Shown in pieces: positions 16,995 through 26,386 of a stretch of DNA of 64,000 bases. Each line of letters begins with the position of its first letter. Positions within the stretch are counted from its first letter, which is position 1. The stretch lies in NCBI GenBank assembly GCA_945862305.1, contig CAMAXF010000005.1, positions 1-64,000 on the forward strand, read 5' to 3'. This DNA comes from Bordetella parapertussis (lineage in GTDB: Bacteria > Pseudomonadota > Gammaproteobacteria > Burkholderiales > Burkholderiaceae_A). The position numbers were made by a program, and so were the translations under genes. The notes under the pieces are model-generated. The model ran no database searches. It was given only the letters and a program-made list of their open reading frames with translations, and was not told the DNA's origin.

Positions 16995-17853
16995 GGGCGG
17001 GGGCCCGGCCTGCCGGCACCTTGAAGCGGTTGTAGGCCCAGAGGTAGTCCTGCGGGGCCCGCGCAATCAGGCCCTCGACCTTCTCATTGAGGGCGGCCAG
17101 CCAGGGGCCCAGGTCGGCATCGGGGGGCAGGCCTCCGGCCGGCACCCAGGGCTCAAGCACGAGCTGCCAGCCGCCCGGGGTGCGCAGGGCGCTGGCCCAG
17201 ACGATGCCAGCCCCCGTGGCCTGGGCGAGCCGCAAGGGCAGGGTCATGGTGTAGGCGGGCTCCCCAAAAAATGGCGCCCATGCCCCATCGCCCTGGCCGG
17301 GCACCTGGTCGGGCAGCATGCCCACCGTTTCACCGACCCGCAGGCATCGCATGAGCTGTCGAACACCGGCCGCAGTGGCTGGCGCCGTCTTCACCACCGG
17401 TGTGGGCCGAAGCGCCTGCAGCAGCCGCTCCACGGCCGGCTGGCGAGAGGGTCGGTAGAGCACCGTCATGGGGTGATGGCGGCCAATCACCCGAGGTGCC
17501 AGTTCGAAGGCACCCAGATGCGGGGTGAGCACCAGGGCGCCGTGGCCACCGGCCAGCACTGCATCGAGGTGGGCAAGCCCCTCCATGGGCATGGCCTGCT
17601 CGGCCCTGGGGTCGCACCAGATCTTGGGCAGCTCGGTCACCAGCCATCCGGCCCGACCAATGGCACCAGCCATCGACGGCTCGGATGTGAGAAGGCCCTT
17701 GGCCTGCAGCACCTGAAGGCCCCGCACCCAGTTGGCCCGAAAGCTGCGCCGATACCGCGCAGAGACCATCCAGGTGAGCCAGCCAAAGGCATGCCCCAGG
17801 CCTCGCAGCAGCCACAGGGGTAGCTGGGCACCGATTTTGAACAATGCTTGCAT
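16987..17853 (-). CDS. LpxL/HtrB-type lipid A acyltransferase (second copy)
   Basis: A 288-residue paralogue of the preceding enzyme. The catalytic motif is H-x4-E (TPHLGAFE, about 110-117) rather than H-x4-D; MLPDQVPGQGDG and QDYLWAYNRFK are conserved. N-terminal hydrophobic segment about residues 8-30. It is the first gene of the ten-gene minus-strand run and diverges from metK; the metK -35 element lies within its first codons. Confidence 0.88.
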   Translation of the reverse strand: MQALFKIGAQLPLWLLRGLGHAFGWLTWMVSARYRRSFRANWVRGLQVLQAKGLLTSEPSMAGAIGRAGWLVTELPKIWCDPRAEQAMPMEGLAHLDAVLAGGHGALVLTPHLGAFELAPRVIGRHHPMTVLYRPSRQPAVERLLQALRPTPVVKTAPATAAGVRQLMRCLRVGETVGMLPDQVPGQGDGAWAPFFGEPAYTMTLPLRLAQATGAGIVWASALRTPGGWQLVLEPWVPAGGLPPDADLGPWLAALNEKVEGLIARAPQDYLWAYNRFKVPAGRAPAHA

Positions 17854-17865
17854 AGGGTCTATAGT
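17837..17865 (+). promoter_or_regulatory. Sigma-70 promoter of metK
   Basis: TTGAAC at 17837-17842, exactly 17 bp, then TATAGT at 17860-17865: each hexamer is one base off consensus. Transcription would start near 17872, at the first base of the aptamer below, which supports both calls. Confidence 0.7.
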
Positions 17866-17870
17866 GACTG

Positions 17871-17930
17871 AATCGCCGATTTAATCGACAACTTGCGGGG
17901 CGATAAGCGTTTCAAATACCGCTAAAGCGT
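17871..17930 (+). ncRNA. SAM-II-class-like riboswitch aptamer in the metK leader
   Basis: The leader holds the conserved blocks of the SAM-II/SAM-V pseudoknot in order: P1 TCGCC/GGCGA (17873-17877 with 17898-17903), loop GATTTAA (17878-17884), CTTGCGG, GATAA after P1, and GCTAAA at 17921-17926. SAM-II RNAs bind S-adenosylmethionine and switch off methionine/SAM genes, and the downstream gene is SAM synthetase, so ligand and product agree. The segment between GATAA and GCTAAA is longer than in the minimal SAM-II. Assigned by eye; no covariance model was run. Confidence 0.72.
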
Positions 17931-17949
17931 ATGCATCTGGTCTCCCTGT

Positions 17950-17994
17950 GCTCCACGCTGCAAGCGGCCGCAAGGCCAACGATCACCGTGGAGC
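17950..17994 (+). promoter_or_regulatory. Shine-Dalgarno-sequestering stem before metK
   Basis: GCTCCACG (17950-17957) and CGTGGAGC (17987-17994) form a perfect 8-bp stem whose 3' arm contains the metK ribosome-binding GGAG (17990-17993). The loop contains GCGGCCGC and could fold further. This would act as the expression platform of the aptamer, at the level of translation. Confidence 0.6.
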
Positions 17995-17999
17995 CAACC

Positions 18000-19163
18000 A
18001 TGCCAGCAAGCCATCTCTTCACCTCGGAATCGGTTTCCGAGGGACACCCCGACAAGGTCGCAGACCAGATCTCCGACGCCATCCTCGACGCCATCTTTGA
18101 GCAGGACCCGCACGCACGGGTGGCCGCCGAAACCCTTTGCAACACCGGGCTCGTGGTGCTGGCCGGCGAGATCACCACCACCGCCAACGTGGACTACATC
18201 CAGGTGGCCCGTGAAACCCTCAAGGGCATCGGCTACGACAACACCGACTACGGCATCGACCACAAGGGCTGTGCCGTGCTCGTGGCCTATGACAAACAGA
18301 GCCCCGACATCGCGCAGGGCGTGAACAAGGCCCAGGACGACAACCTCGACCAGGGTGCTGGCGACCAGGGCCTCATGTTCGGTTATGCCTGCGATGAAAC
18401 CCCGAGCCTCATGCCCGCGGCCATTCACATCGCCCACCGCCTGGTCGAGCGCCAGTCGCTGCTGCGCCGAGATGGCCGACTGCCATGGCTGCGCCCCGAC
18501 GCCAAGTCGCAGGTCACCCTGCGCTACGAGAATGGCCGGCCGGTGGCCATCGACACCGTGGTGCTCTCCACCCAGCACGATGCAGACATCGGCCTCGAGG
18601 CGCTTCGAGAGGCGGTGATTGAGCAGGTCATCAAGCCCGTGCTGCCCAAGGACTTGGTCAAGGGCAACGTGAAGTACCTGGTCAACCCCACAGGCCGGTT
18701 TGTCATTGGCGGGCCGCAGGGCGACTGTGGCCTCACCGGCCGCAAGATCATCGTCGACACTTACGGCGGCGCGGCCCCTCACGGCGGTGGTGCATTCTCG
18801 GGCAAGGACCCCTCCAAGGTCGACCGCTCCGCCGCCTATGCCGGCCGGTATGTGGCCAAGAACATCGTGGCGGCTGGCCTGGCCAAAAAGGCCCTCATTC
18901 AGATCAGCTACGCCATCGGCGTGGCCCAGCCCACCTCCATCATGGTCAGCACCGAGGGCACGGGGGTGGTGCCAGATGAGCGCATCGCCGAGGCTGTTCG
19001 TGAGGTCTTCGACCTGCGGCCCAAGGGCATCGTGCAGATGCTCGACCTGCTGCGGCCGATTTATCAGAAGACGGCTGCCTATGGCCACTTTGGCCGTGAG
19101 GAGCCGGAGTTCAGCTGGGAGCACACCGACCGGGCTGAAGCCCTGCGCAGCCGCTGCCTTTAG
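18000..19163 (+). CDS. metK: S-adenosylmethionine synthetase
   Basis: Makes SAM from methionine and ATP. The 387-residue protein has the ATP-binding [11 protein letters not shown] (about 11-21), [12 protein letters not shown] (about 118-129) and the phosphate loop [16 protein letters not shown] (about 261-276). Start at 18000: the family begins within a few residues of [12 protein letters not shown], and the longer frame from 17931 begins inside the aptamer. GGAG lies seven bases upstream. With ahcY, metF and the cyclo-ligase downstream it forms a methionine-cycle block. Confidence 0.97.
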   Translation: MPASHLFTSESVSEGHPDKVADQISDAILDAIFEQDPHARVAAETLCNTGLVVLAGEITTTANVDYIQVARETLKGIGYDNTDYGIDHKGCAVLVAYDKQSPDIAQGVNKAQDDNLDQGAGDQGLMFGYACDETPSLMPAAIHIAHRLVERQSLLRRDGRLPWLRPDAKSQVTLRYENGRPVAIDTVVLSTQHDADIGLEALREAVIEQVIKPVLPKDLVKGNVKYLVNPTGRFVIGGPQGDCGLTGRKIIVDTYGGAAPHGGGAFSGKDPSKVDRSAAYAGRYVAKNIVAAGLAKKALIQISYAIGVAQPTSIMVSTEGTGVVPDERIAEAVREVFDLRPKGIVQMLDLLRPIYQKTAAYGHFGREEPEFSWEHTDRAEALRSRCL

Positions 19164-19168
19164 GGATT

Positions 19169-19213
19169 CGGGGATCCCCGAGGATCCTCGGAGGGCATCG
19201 GGGGGCATCGGGG
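19169..19213. repeat. Two abutting 12-bp palindromes plus G-rich direct repeat
   Basis: Right after the metK stop, CGGGGATCCCCG (19169-19180) and CGAGGATCCTCG (19179-19190) are perfect palindromes sharing two bases. They are followed by GGGCATCGGG repeated in tandem. Four G-runs of three to six bases occur on the plus strand. It may act as a metK 3' end or transcript-stability structure; there is no T-tract. Confidence 0.6.
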
Positions 19214-19242
19214 AGCGCTGCACACGCCGCGAAGGGGCAGCC

Positions 19243-19271
19243 TTGACCGGGCGGCCGATCGCGGCGAGAAT
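19243..19271 (+). promoter_or_regulatory. Sigma-70 promoter of ahcY
   Basis: TTGACC (19243-19248), 17 bp, GAGAAT (19266-19271). The start would be near 19278, directly before the first helix of the SAH riboswitch. Confidence 0.6.
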
Positions 19272-19279
19272 CTCGCATT

Positions 19280-19392
19280 GCCCAAGGAGCGCTGCGAGAG
19301 TCTTTCTCCCAGGCTTGGGCAGCCAGGCGACACTCGTGTCGCTTGGCGGTTAACGGCGCTCGCGACATCCACTTGAACCAAGAAAGGAGCGC
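19280..19392 (+). ncRNA. SAH riboswitch with translational switch for ahcY
   Basis: Matches the S-adenosylhomocysteine riboswitch: P1 GCCCAAG (19280-19286) with CTTGGGC (19314-19320), conserved GGAGCGCTGCGA, an 11-bp hairpin at 19323-19333/19336-19346, and the pseudoknot strand GCGCTC (19356-19361) pairing with GAGCGC (19287-19292). A second GAGCGC at 19387-19392 overlaps the ahcY Shine-Dalgarno AAGGAG and can pair with the same strand. SAH binding should stabilise the pseudoknot and free the ribosome site, an ON switch. Called by eye. Confidence 0.88.
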
Positions 19393-19395
19393 GAG

Positions 19396-20817
<1,422 letters not shown>

Positions 20818-20838
20818 TCCTGATCGGCCCTCGCGATC

Positions 20839-21687
20839 ATGGAGTTCAGCCTCGAGTTTTTCCCGCCCAAGACGGCGGCGGCCCAGACGCAACTGGGCGA
20901 GACGGTGTCACAGCTCGCCCATGCGCTGGGGCCTCGGTATGGCTCCGTCACGTATGGGGCCGGGGGGTCCACCCGCGAGGGCACCCTGGCCACGGTGGCC
21001 CAGCTTCAGAGGCTGCTGCCGGCCGTCGCGCCCCATGTCTCCTGCATCGGCGCAAGCCAGGCCGAGATGCAGGCGTTGCTCGAGGGCTATCGAGATCAAG
21101 GCATTGCGCGGCTGGTGGCCCTGCGGGGTGACCTGCCCTCCGGCTATGGGCAGGCCGGTGGCTTCTCACATGCAGTCGACCTGGTGCGTTTCATTCGAGA
21201 GCGGTTTGGCGATCATTTCAAGGTCGAGGTGGCCGCCTACCCCGAGATCCATCCGCAGGCGCGCTCGGCGCAGCACGACCTGCTGTGTTTCGTCGAAAAG
21301 GTTCAGGCGGGTGCCACGGGCGCGATCACGCAGTACTTCTACAACACCGATGCCTACTTTCGGTTCGTGGATGACGCCCATGCCTTGGGCGTCGACATTC
21401 CCATCGTGCCGGGCATCATGCCCATCACCAACCACAGCCAGTTGGCGCGCTTCTCGGATGCCTGTGGAGCCGAGATTCCGCGATGGATCCGGCAGCGCCT
21501 CATGGGCTACGGCGACGACCTGGCCTCCATCCGGGCGTTCGGCCAGTCCGTGGTGACCGACCTGGTCGACCAGCTCACGACGGCCGGCGTGCCCGGCCTG
21601 CACTTTTACACCATGAACCGGGCCGAGCCCACGCTGGCCATCATCGAGGCCCTGGGCCTGGGACATCCCAAACCGACTGCTCCGTGA
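20839..21687 (+). CDS. metF: Methylenetetrahydrofolate reductase
   Basis: Makes 5-methyl-THF, the methyl donor for MetH (encoded at 53-57 kb). The 282-residue FAD enzyme has EFFPPK at the start (catalytic Glu), TYGAGGSTREGT (about 38-49), ALRGDLPSG (about 94-102) and ITQYFYNTDAYF. Probably cotranscribed with ahcY. Its 3' end overlaps the convergent cyclo-ligase gene by 47 bp. Confidence 0.96.
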   Translation: MEFSLEFFPPKTAAAQTQLGETVSQLAHALGPRYGSVTYGAGGSTREGTLATVAQLQRLLPAVAPHVSCIGASQAEMQALLEGYRDQGIARLVALRGDLPSGYGQAGGFSHAVDLVRFIRERFGDHFKVEVAAYPEIHPQARSAQHDLLCFVEKVQAGATGAITQYFYNTDAYFRFVDDAHALGVDIPIVPGIMPITNHSQLARFSDACGAEIPRWIRQRLMGYGDDLASIRAFGQSVVTDLVDQLTTAGVPGLHFYTMNRAEPTLAIIEALGLGHPKPTAP

Positions 21688-22246
21688 CCAGCCAATCGAG
21701 CCGCAGGTCATGCGGCTCACCGAAGGATGTCGGTCGCCGAGCCTCTTCAAAGCAGACACCGACCAATGTCGGGGGGGGGCGGTCTGGCGGCCAGGCCGCC
21801 CAAGTCCGGTCGTAAAAGCCCTTGCCCGCGCCGAGCCGATGGCCCTCGGCGTCTACGGCCACACAGGGCACCACCCAGCAGTCTGAGTCAAAGGCCTTTT
21901 GATGCACCGGCACCGGCAGCCCGAGGGCATCGGATGTCCAGGCATCGTCTGGCCCCCAGGCCACCAGGGCCAAGGGCGCATCCATGGCCTGCACCACGGG
22001 CAGCCCAAGGGCCAGGCCGCGCGAGCGCCACCGCGCCCAGAGCCCCCTCAGGTCGGGTTCGGCACGCCAAGGCCAGAAGACCAGGGGCCGCTGCCAGCCC
22101 TGGGCCATCAGAAGTTCGTCAAGCCGCTCGGCCAGCTCGAGCGAGGACTGCGCATGGCGCGCTGGGGCCATGGCCTGCCGTGCCTGCAAGGCTTCTCGCC
22201 GCAGAGACGACTTGATGGAGACAATTTCAGCTTTAGACAACGACAT
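21641..22246 (-). CDS. 5-formyltetrahydrofolate cyclo-ligase
   Basis: Returns 5-formyl-THF to the folate pool as 5,10-methenyl-THF using ATP. The 201-residue protein has the N-terminal basic helix KSSLRREALQARQAM, then the signature GHRLGAGKGFYDRTWA (about 131-146) and the C-terminal LVTEQSVWDV. I start at MSLSKAEIVS; the frame runs farther upstream but would enter the divergent transglycosylase. Convergent overlap with metF suggests the pair evolved by compaction. Confidence 0.92.
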   Translation of the reverse strand: MSLSKAEIVSIKSSLRREALQARQAMAPARHAQSSLELAERLDELLMAQGWQRPLVFWPWRAEPDLRGLWARWRSRGLALGLPVVQAMDAPLALVAWGPDDAWTSDALGLPVPVHQKAFDSDCWVVPCVAVDAEGHRLGAGKGFYDRTWAAWPPDRPPPTLVGVCFEEARRPTSFGEPHDLRLDWLVTEQSVWDVPGPGPR

Positions 22247-22285
22247 ATCTTTCGATTCTGAGGGAACCCAGGCTATCGTAGACCG

Positions 22286-24196
22286 ATGCAACCCACCCTC
22301 TTCACCTCCAGCCTGTTGGCGCTGGTCCTGACCAGCCTCACGGTCCCCCTCAGCGCCAAGCCCCGAGACCCACCCCCATCGAAGGCCCCTGTGCATGCCA
22401 TGGTCTCGGCCAAGGCCGCCTTTGAGGCCCGCAGCATTCCACGACTCTTGCAGGCCGAGCAGGCCCTGCGGCAAGACCCCCTTCGCATCTGGCCGGCGTA
22501 TTGGCGCAGCCAGTTGGTGGTGACCGGCCAGCCATTTTCCGAGGCCGCCCAGCATGCCGCCAAAGACTTCTCGGAGACCCACCAAGGCCATGTCCTGGTT
22601 CGGACGCTCTATCGCGACTGGGGCGTGGCGGCCTTGCAGTCGGCGCCTTGGTCCAAGGCGAGCGACATCATTCGTCAAATTCCAGCAGACCTCGACTCCA
22701 GTCCGCTGCGCTGCGCCCAGGCGCGGCTGCGTTCAGACCTTGATCCCCCGAACCTGCTGGCGGTCACCCAGGGGCAGGAGTCCACCCTTGGCTGCCAAGA
22801 CCTGCTCGAAGACCTCGCGGCCCGGGGCCTGATCGACGCAGAAGGGGTGCGAGACCGGGCCCGTGCGATGGCCAACCAGGGCGACCTCAAGGCGGCGGAG
22901 CAACTCTGGTCGGCCGCGCGGGGATTGCGGCTGTCCACCTCCGAGCAGTCCGTGCTGCGGCTTCTGGCCATGGCACAGATTCGAAGCACACAGGCCGCCG
23001 CCCAGCTCGACAAGACTCAGAGGACCCTCTCCGCCGAGCAGCGCGGCTTCCTGCAGTTCGCCATCGGCAGCCGCCTCTGGCTGCGAAGCGACCCCAAGGC
23101 CTGGCCGCTCATCCGAGAGGGCTTTGGCTCGGTGGGCTCACAGCCGCCGGTGTTGCTCGAGTCTGCGGCACGGCTCTCTCTTCGGATGGGCGACTGGGCT
23201 GCGCTTCGGCAGATCCTCGCTGTGATGCCGGTAAGCCTTCAGCAGCAAGACCATTGGGCCTATTGGCGGGGCTGGCTGGCCGCTCAGACCGGCCAGCATG
23301 AGCAGGCCCGGGCCATCTGGGCCACCATTCCGCCGGGCTGGGGTTTTTATCAAATTCTCACGGCCGAGGCCCTCGGTCGGCAGATCTTTGTGCCCCCGCC
23401 GGACGCCCGAACGCGGCGACAGATCGCAGAGCAACGGGCCCGCCTGGCCGACCATCCCAGCGTCTATCGGGGGCTCAAGCTCTCCTCGCTGGGCATGCGC
23501 TCAGAGGCTTCTCTGGAGTGGAATGGACTCATTCGAGACCTCCCCGATGCCGCACTGCTGGCGGCCAGCCAGCTCGCCTTCGAGGCGGGCCACCCCGACC
23601 GTGGCATTGCGGCAGCCATTCGAACCCAGCAGCTCCACGACCTCTCCCTGCGCTACCCGATCTTCCATCGGCGTGAGATTGAGCTGGCCAATCGGGCCGA
23701 GCCCTTGGAAACCGCCTGGGTGCTCGGGCTCATGCGACAGGAGTCCCGATTTCTGCCGGCGGTGCGTTCACCGGTCGGGGCCGTGGGCCTGATGCAGCTC
23801 ATGCCCAAAACAGCCAAGTCGGTGGCCCGCGACATGGGGCTCAAGGGCTTTCGGCTCGACCGACTCGAGGAGCCCCAGACCAACATTTCACTGGGCATCC
23901 ATTACCTCAGAGACCTCACCAAAGACTTCAAAGGTTCTGCCATTCTGGCCACGGCGGCATACAACGCGGGACCATCTCGCAGCCGACTCTGGTCCGGCCA
24001 GCTCACCCAGACCATTCCTGGCGCCGCCTTTGCCGAGTCCATTCCTTTCTCCGAGACCCGTGGCTATGTGAAACAAGTGCTGGCCAACACGGCGGTCTAC
24101 CAAGGTTTGCTGAGACAATCCGAGACATCAAACTTGCTCAACGAGTGGCTCGCCCAGATTGGCCCGGGCCCAAGCCGCCTGGCGGTGAACCCCTAA
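22286..24196 (+). CDS. slt: Soluble lytic murein transglycosylase (Slt70-like)
   Basis: Periplasmic enzyme cleaving peptidoglycan with 1,6-anhydro product. The 636-residue protein has a signal peptide (residues 1-24, ending PLSA), a long alpha-helical superhelix and a C-terminal SLT domain: catalytic Glu in MRQESRFLPAVRSPVGA (about residue 484), GLMQLMPKTAKSVA and ATAAYNAGPSRSRLW. Starts 39 bp from the divergent cyclo-ligase; NDUFA9-like follows after 13 bp. Confidence 0.94.
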   Translation: MQPTLFTSSLLALVLTSLTVPLSAKPRDPPPSKAPVHAMVSAKAAFEARSIPRLLQAEQALRQDPLRIWPAYWRSQLVVTGQPFSEAAQHAAKDFSETHQGHVLVRTLYRDWGVAALQSAPWSKASDIIRQIPADLDSSPLRCAQARLRSDLDPPNLLAVTQGQESTLGCQDLLEDLAARGLIDAEGVRDRARAMANQGDLKAAEQLWSAARGLRLSTSEQSVLRLLAMAQIRSTQAAAQLDKTQRTLSAEQRGFLQFAIGSRLWLRSDPKAWPLIREGFGSVGSQPPVLLESAARLSLRMGDWAALRQILAVMPVSLQQQDHWAYWRGWLAAQTGQHEQARAIWATIPPGWGFYQILTAEALGRQIFVPPPDARTRRQIAEQRARLADHPSVYRGLKLSSLGMRSEASLEWNGLIRDLPDAALLAASQLAFEAGHPDRGIAAAIRTQQLHDLSLRYPIFHRREIELANRAEPLETAWVLGLMRQESRFLPAVRSPVGAVGLMQLMPKTAKSVARDMGLKGFRLDRLEEPQTNISLGIHYLRDLTKDFKGSAILATAAYNAGPSRSRLWSGQLTQTIPGAAFAESIPFSETRGYVKQVLANTAVYQGLLRQSETSNLLNEWLAQIGPGPSRLAVNP

Positions 24197-24209
24197 GGAC
24201 TCGAATCAG

Positions 24210-25193
24210 ATGGAAACACCTCGCAAGACTGTGATTGTTGGAGGGGCTGGCGTCATTGGCCAGGCCATTGCCGCCGAATTGGTCTCCCGAGCCGGTGGCG
24301 CTGCCGGCGCCGTGCGCATCCTCACACGCTCTCGCAGCCGTGCACGAGCCCTCTGGAGTCTTCCAGGCATTGAGATTGTCACCCTCGACCCCCGCGAGGA
24401 GGGCGCCCTCGGCGACGCCCTGGCCGGTGCCAGCCAGGTGGTCAACCTGGTGGGCCTGCTGCACAGCAAGCCAGGACGCCCCTGGGGGGCCGATTTCGAT
24501 GAAGCCCATGTGAAGCTGCCCTCACGGCTGGCCCGCTGCATGACCCGCCAAGGTGTTCGTCGGCTCATTCACATCAGCGCGCTTGGCGTCTCAGACCATG
24601 CCCCCTCGATGTACCTGCGCTCGAAGGCGGCTGGAGAGGCGGCGCTGCGCGGCGTGCACGGCCTGGACCTCACCATCCTTCGCCCCTCGGTCGTCTTCGG
24701 GCCTGGAGACCAGTTCCTGCGGCTTTTCGCACGGCTGCAGGCGATCATGCCGATCGTTCCGCTGGCCACGCCCCACGCCAAGTTTCAGCCGGTCTATGTC
24801 GGCGACCTCGCCCATGCGGTCTGCAATGCGATCGAGAATCCCAAGACGATCGGCCAGGTCTACGACGTGGTGGGCCCCGATGTGCTGAGCCTCTACGAGA
24901 TTGTTCACTGGGCCGGCGTCTACAGCGGACACCCACGACCCATTCTTCCTTTGCCCGACAGCCTCTCCTGGCTTCAAGCCCTGGTGATGGAGCACCTGCC
25001 AGGCCGGCCGCTGATCTCCCGCGACAACCTCGCCTCGGCCAGTGTGCCCAATGTGTCGGCTGAGCCCATGTCTGCGGCACTCGGCATTCGAACCCCGATG
25101 AGCCTGCATGCCATGGCGCCCCTGTTTCTCGGCGGCCAGACCGTGCGCGGGCGCTTGTTGCAGCGTCGCACCACCCGCCTGCTCCAGGATTGA
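24210..25193 (+). CDS. Complex I NDUFA9-family NAD(P)-binding protein
   Basis: A 327-residue atypical short-chain dehydrogenase with Rossmann start VIVGGAGVIGQAIA (about 8-21), NLVGLLHSK, LIHISALGVS, YLRSKAAGE (atypical Tyr-x3-Lys) and ILRPSVVFGPGDQFL, the hallmark of the NDUFA9-like group. Bacterial members have no confirmed substrate; the name reflects homology to a complex I accessory subunit. It overlaps the cca start by 4 nt. Confidence 0.87.
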   Translation: METPRKTVIVGGAGVIGQAIAAELVSRAGGAAGAVRILTRSRSRARALWSLPGIEIVTLDPREEGALGDALAGASQVVNLVGLLHSKPGRPWGADFDEAHVKLPSRLARCMTRQGVRRLIHISALGVSDHAPSMYLRSKAAGEAALRGVHGLDLTILRPSVVFGPGDQFLRLFARLQAIMPIVPLATPHAKFQPVYVGDLAHAVCNAIENPKTIGQVYDVVGPDVLSLYEIVHWAGVYSGHPRPILPLPDSLSWLQALVMEHLPGRPLISRDNLASASVPNVSAEPMSAALGIRTPMSLHAMAPLFLGGQTVRGRLLQRRTTRLLQD

Positions 25194-26386
25194 CCAGACC
25201 GCTGCACGAGTCCGCCGCGCGGCTGCGGGCCCTGGCCCCGCAGCGAACCGATCCCGTCTGTGCCCGGCTGCCCACAACCGTGGCCCTCTACTGTGTGGGC
25301 GGTGCCGTCCGGGATGCGCTGCTGGGCGACAACAGTGCCGACCATGACTTTCTCGTGGTGGGCGCCACTCCGCAGGCCATGCTGGATGCGGGGTTTCGGC
25401 CCGTGGGCCGAGATTTTCCCGTCTTCCTGCATCCGACATCCCAGGCGGAATTCGCGCTGGCCCGCACCGAGCGCAAGAGCGGCGTGGGCTATCACGGCTT
25501 TCAATTTCAGGCCGACGCCTCCGTGACCCTCGAGGACGACCTGCTTCGGCGCGACCTCACCATCAATGCCATGGCCGTCGACGAGCAAGGCCAGTTGCAT
25601 GACCCACACGGCGGCCATGCGGATCTCCAAGGGCAGCGGCTCCGACATGTCAGTCCCGCCTTTCAAGAGGATCCCGTTCGACTCCTGCGACTGGCCCGGT
25701 TCATGGCCCGATGGCCCTGGGCCCAGGTGGACCCAGACACCGCTGCACTCTGCGCGCGCATGGTGGACGCTGGTGAGGCCGACAACCTGGTGGCCGAGCG
25801 GGTCTGGCAGGAGGTGCTCAAAGGCCTCTCCGAGGTGGCGCCACAGCGGCTGGTCGAGCTCTTGGTGTCGGTGGGTGCCTGGCCGCGCATCATGCAGGCC
25901 CCCGCGCCAACGCAGACGCGCCTGGCACAGCTGGAGGCCCTGGCCCTGGCAAAGACCGATCCCTTGATCACCGCAGCGATGCTCTGGGCCGAGGGACTGC
26001 CCGAGCCGATGTCGGCCGTGGTGCCCAAGGCCGTCCATGAGTGGGTGCAGATGCTCGGCGCGGGCTTAGACCAGGTGCCCTTGCGGGAGCCATCGGAGTC
26101 TGCAGCGCAATGGGCAGGCCGCTGCCTGCAGTGGTGCCAACGCGCGGACCTCTTCCGACGGCCAGAGCGCCTGGCTGCACTCATTCATCTCGGCCGCCTG
26201 CTGCACAACCAGCCCGCCCAGGCCTGTGAACATCTGGCCCAACAGGTGCACGAACTGCTTCAGACACCCGTGGGTGCGGTGGCCCAACAGGCCCAGTCCA
26301 AGGGTGAATCGATTGCTGAGGCGGTTGCCCAGGCCCGCCTCGAACAGCTCACCGCAATGGCGACAAAGGATCTGGCTGGCCTCTGA
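25190..26386 (+). CDS. cca: CCA-adding enzyme / tRNA nucleotidyltransferase without HD domain
   Basis: Adds or repairs the 3'-CCA of tRNA. The class II head is complete: YCVGGAVRDALLG (about 34-46), the DHDFLVVG acidic pair (about 51-58), RRDLTINAMAVD and FQEDPVRLLRLARFMARW. After about residue 230 the usual HD phosphohydrolase motif is absent, so this is a head-neck-body enzyme only. Start TTG at 25190 overlaps the previous stop; GTG at 25280 is too close to the active site. The 3' end overlaps the convergent methyltransferase by 38 bp. Confidence 0.9.
   Translation: MTRPLHESAARLRALAPQRTDPVCARLPTTVALYCVGGAVRDALLGDNSADHDFLVVGATPQAMLDAGFRPVGRDFPVFLHPTSQAEFALARTERKSGVGYHGFQFQADASVTLEDDLLRRDLTINAMAVDEQGQLHDPHGGHADLQGQRLRHVSPAFQEDPVRLLRLARFMARWPWAQVDPDTAALCARMVDAGEADNLVAERVWQEVLKGLSEVAPQRLVELLVSVGAWPRIMQAPAPTQTRLAQLEALALAKTDPLITAAMLWAEGLPEPMSAVVPKAVHEWVQMLGAGLDQVPLREPSESAAQWAGRCLQWCQRADLFRRPERLAALIHLGRLLHNQPAQACEHLAQQVHELLQTPVGAVAQQAQSKGESIAEAVAQARLEQLTAMATKDLAGL

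Noticed and set aside
17931..17999. A longer N-terminus for metK
   Set aside because: The ATG lies at the aptamer's 3' edge and the added residues have no counterpart in SAM synthetases.
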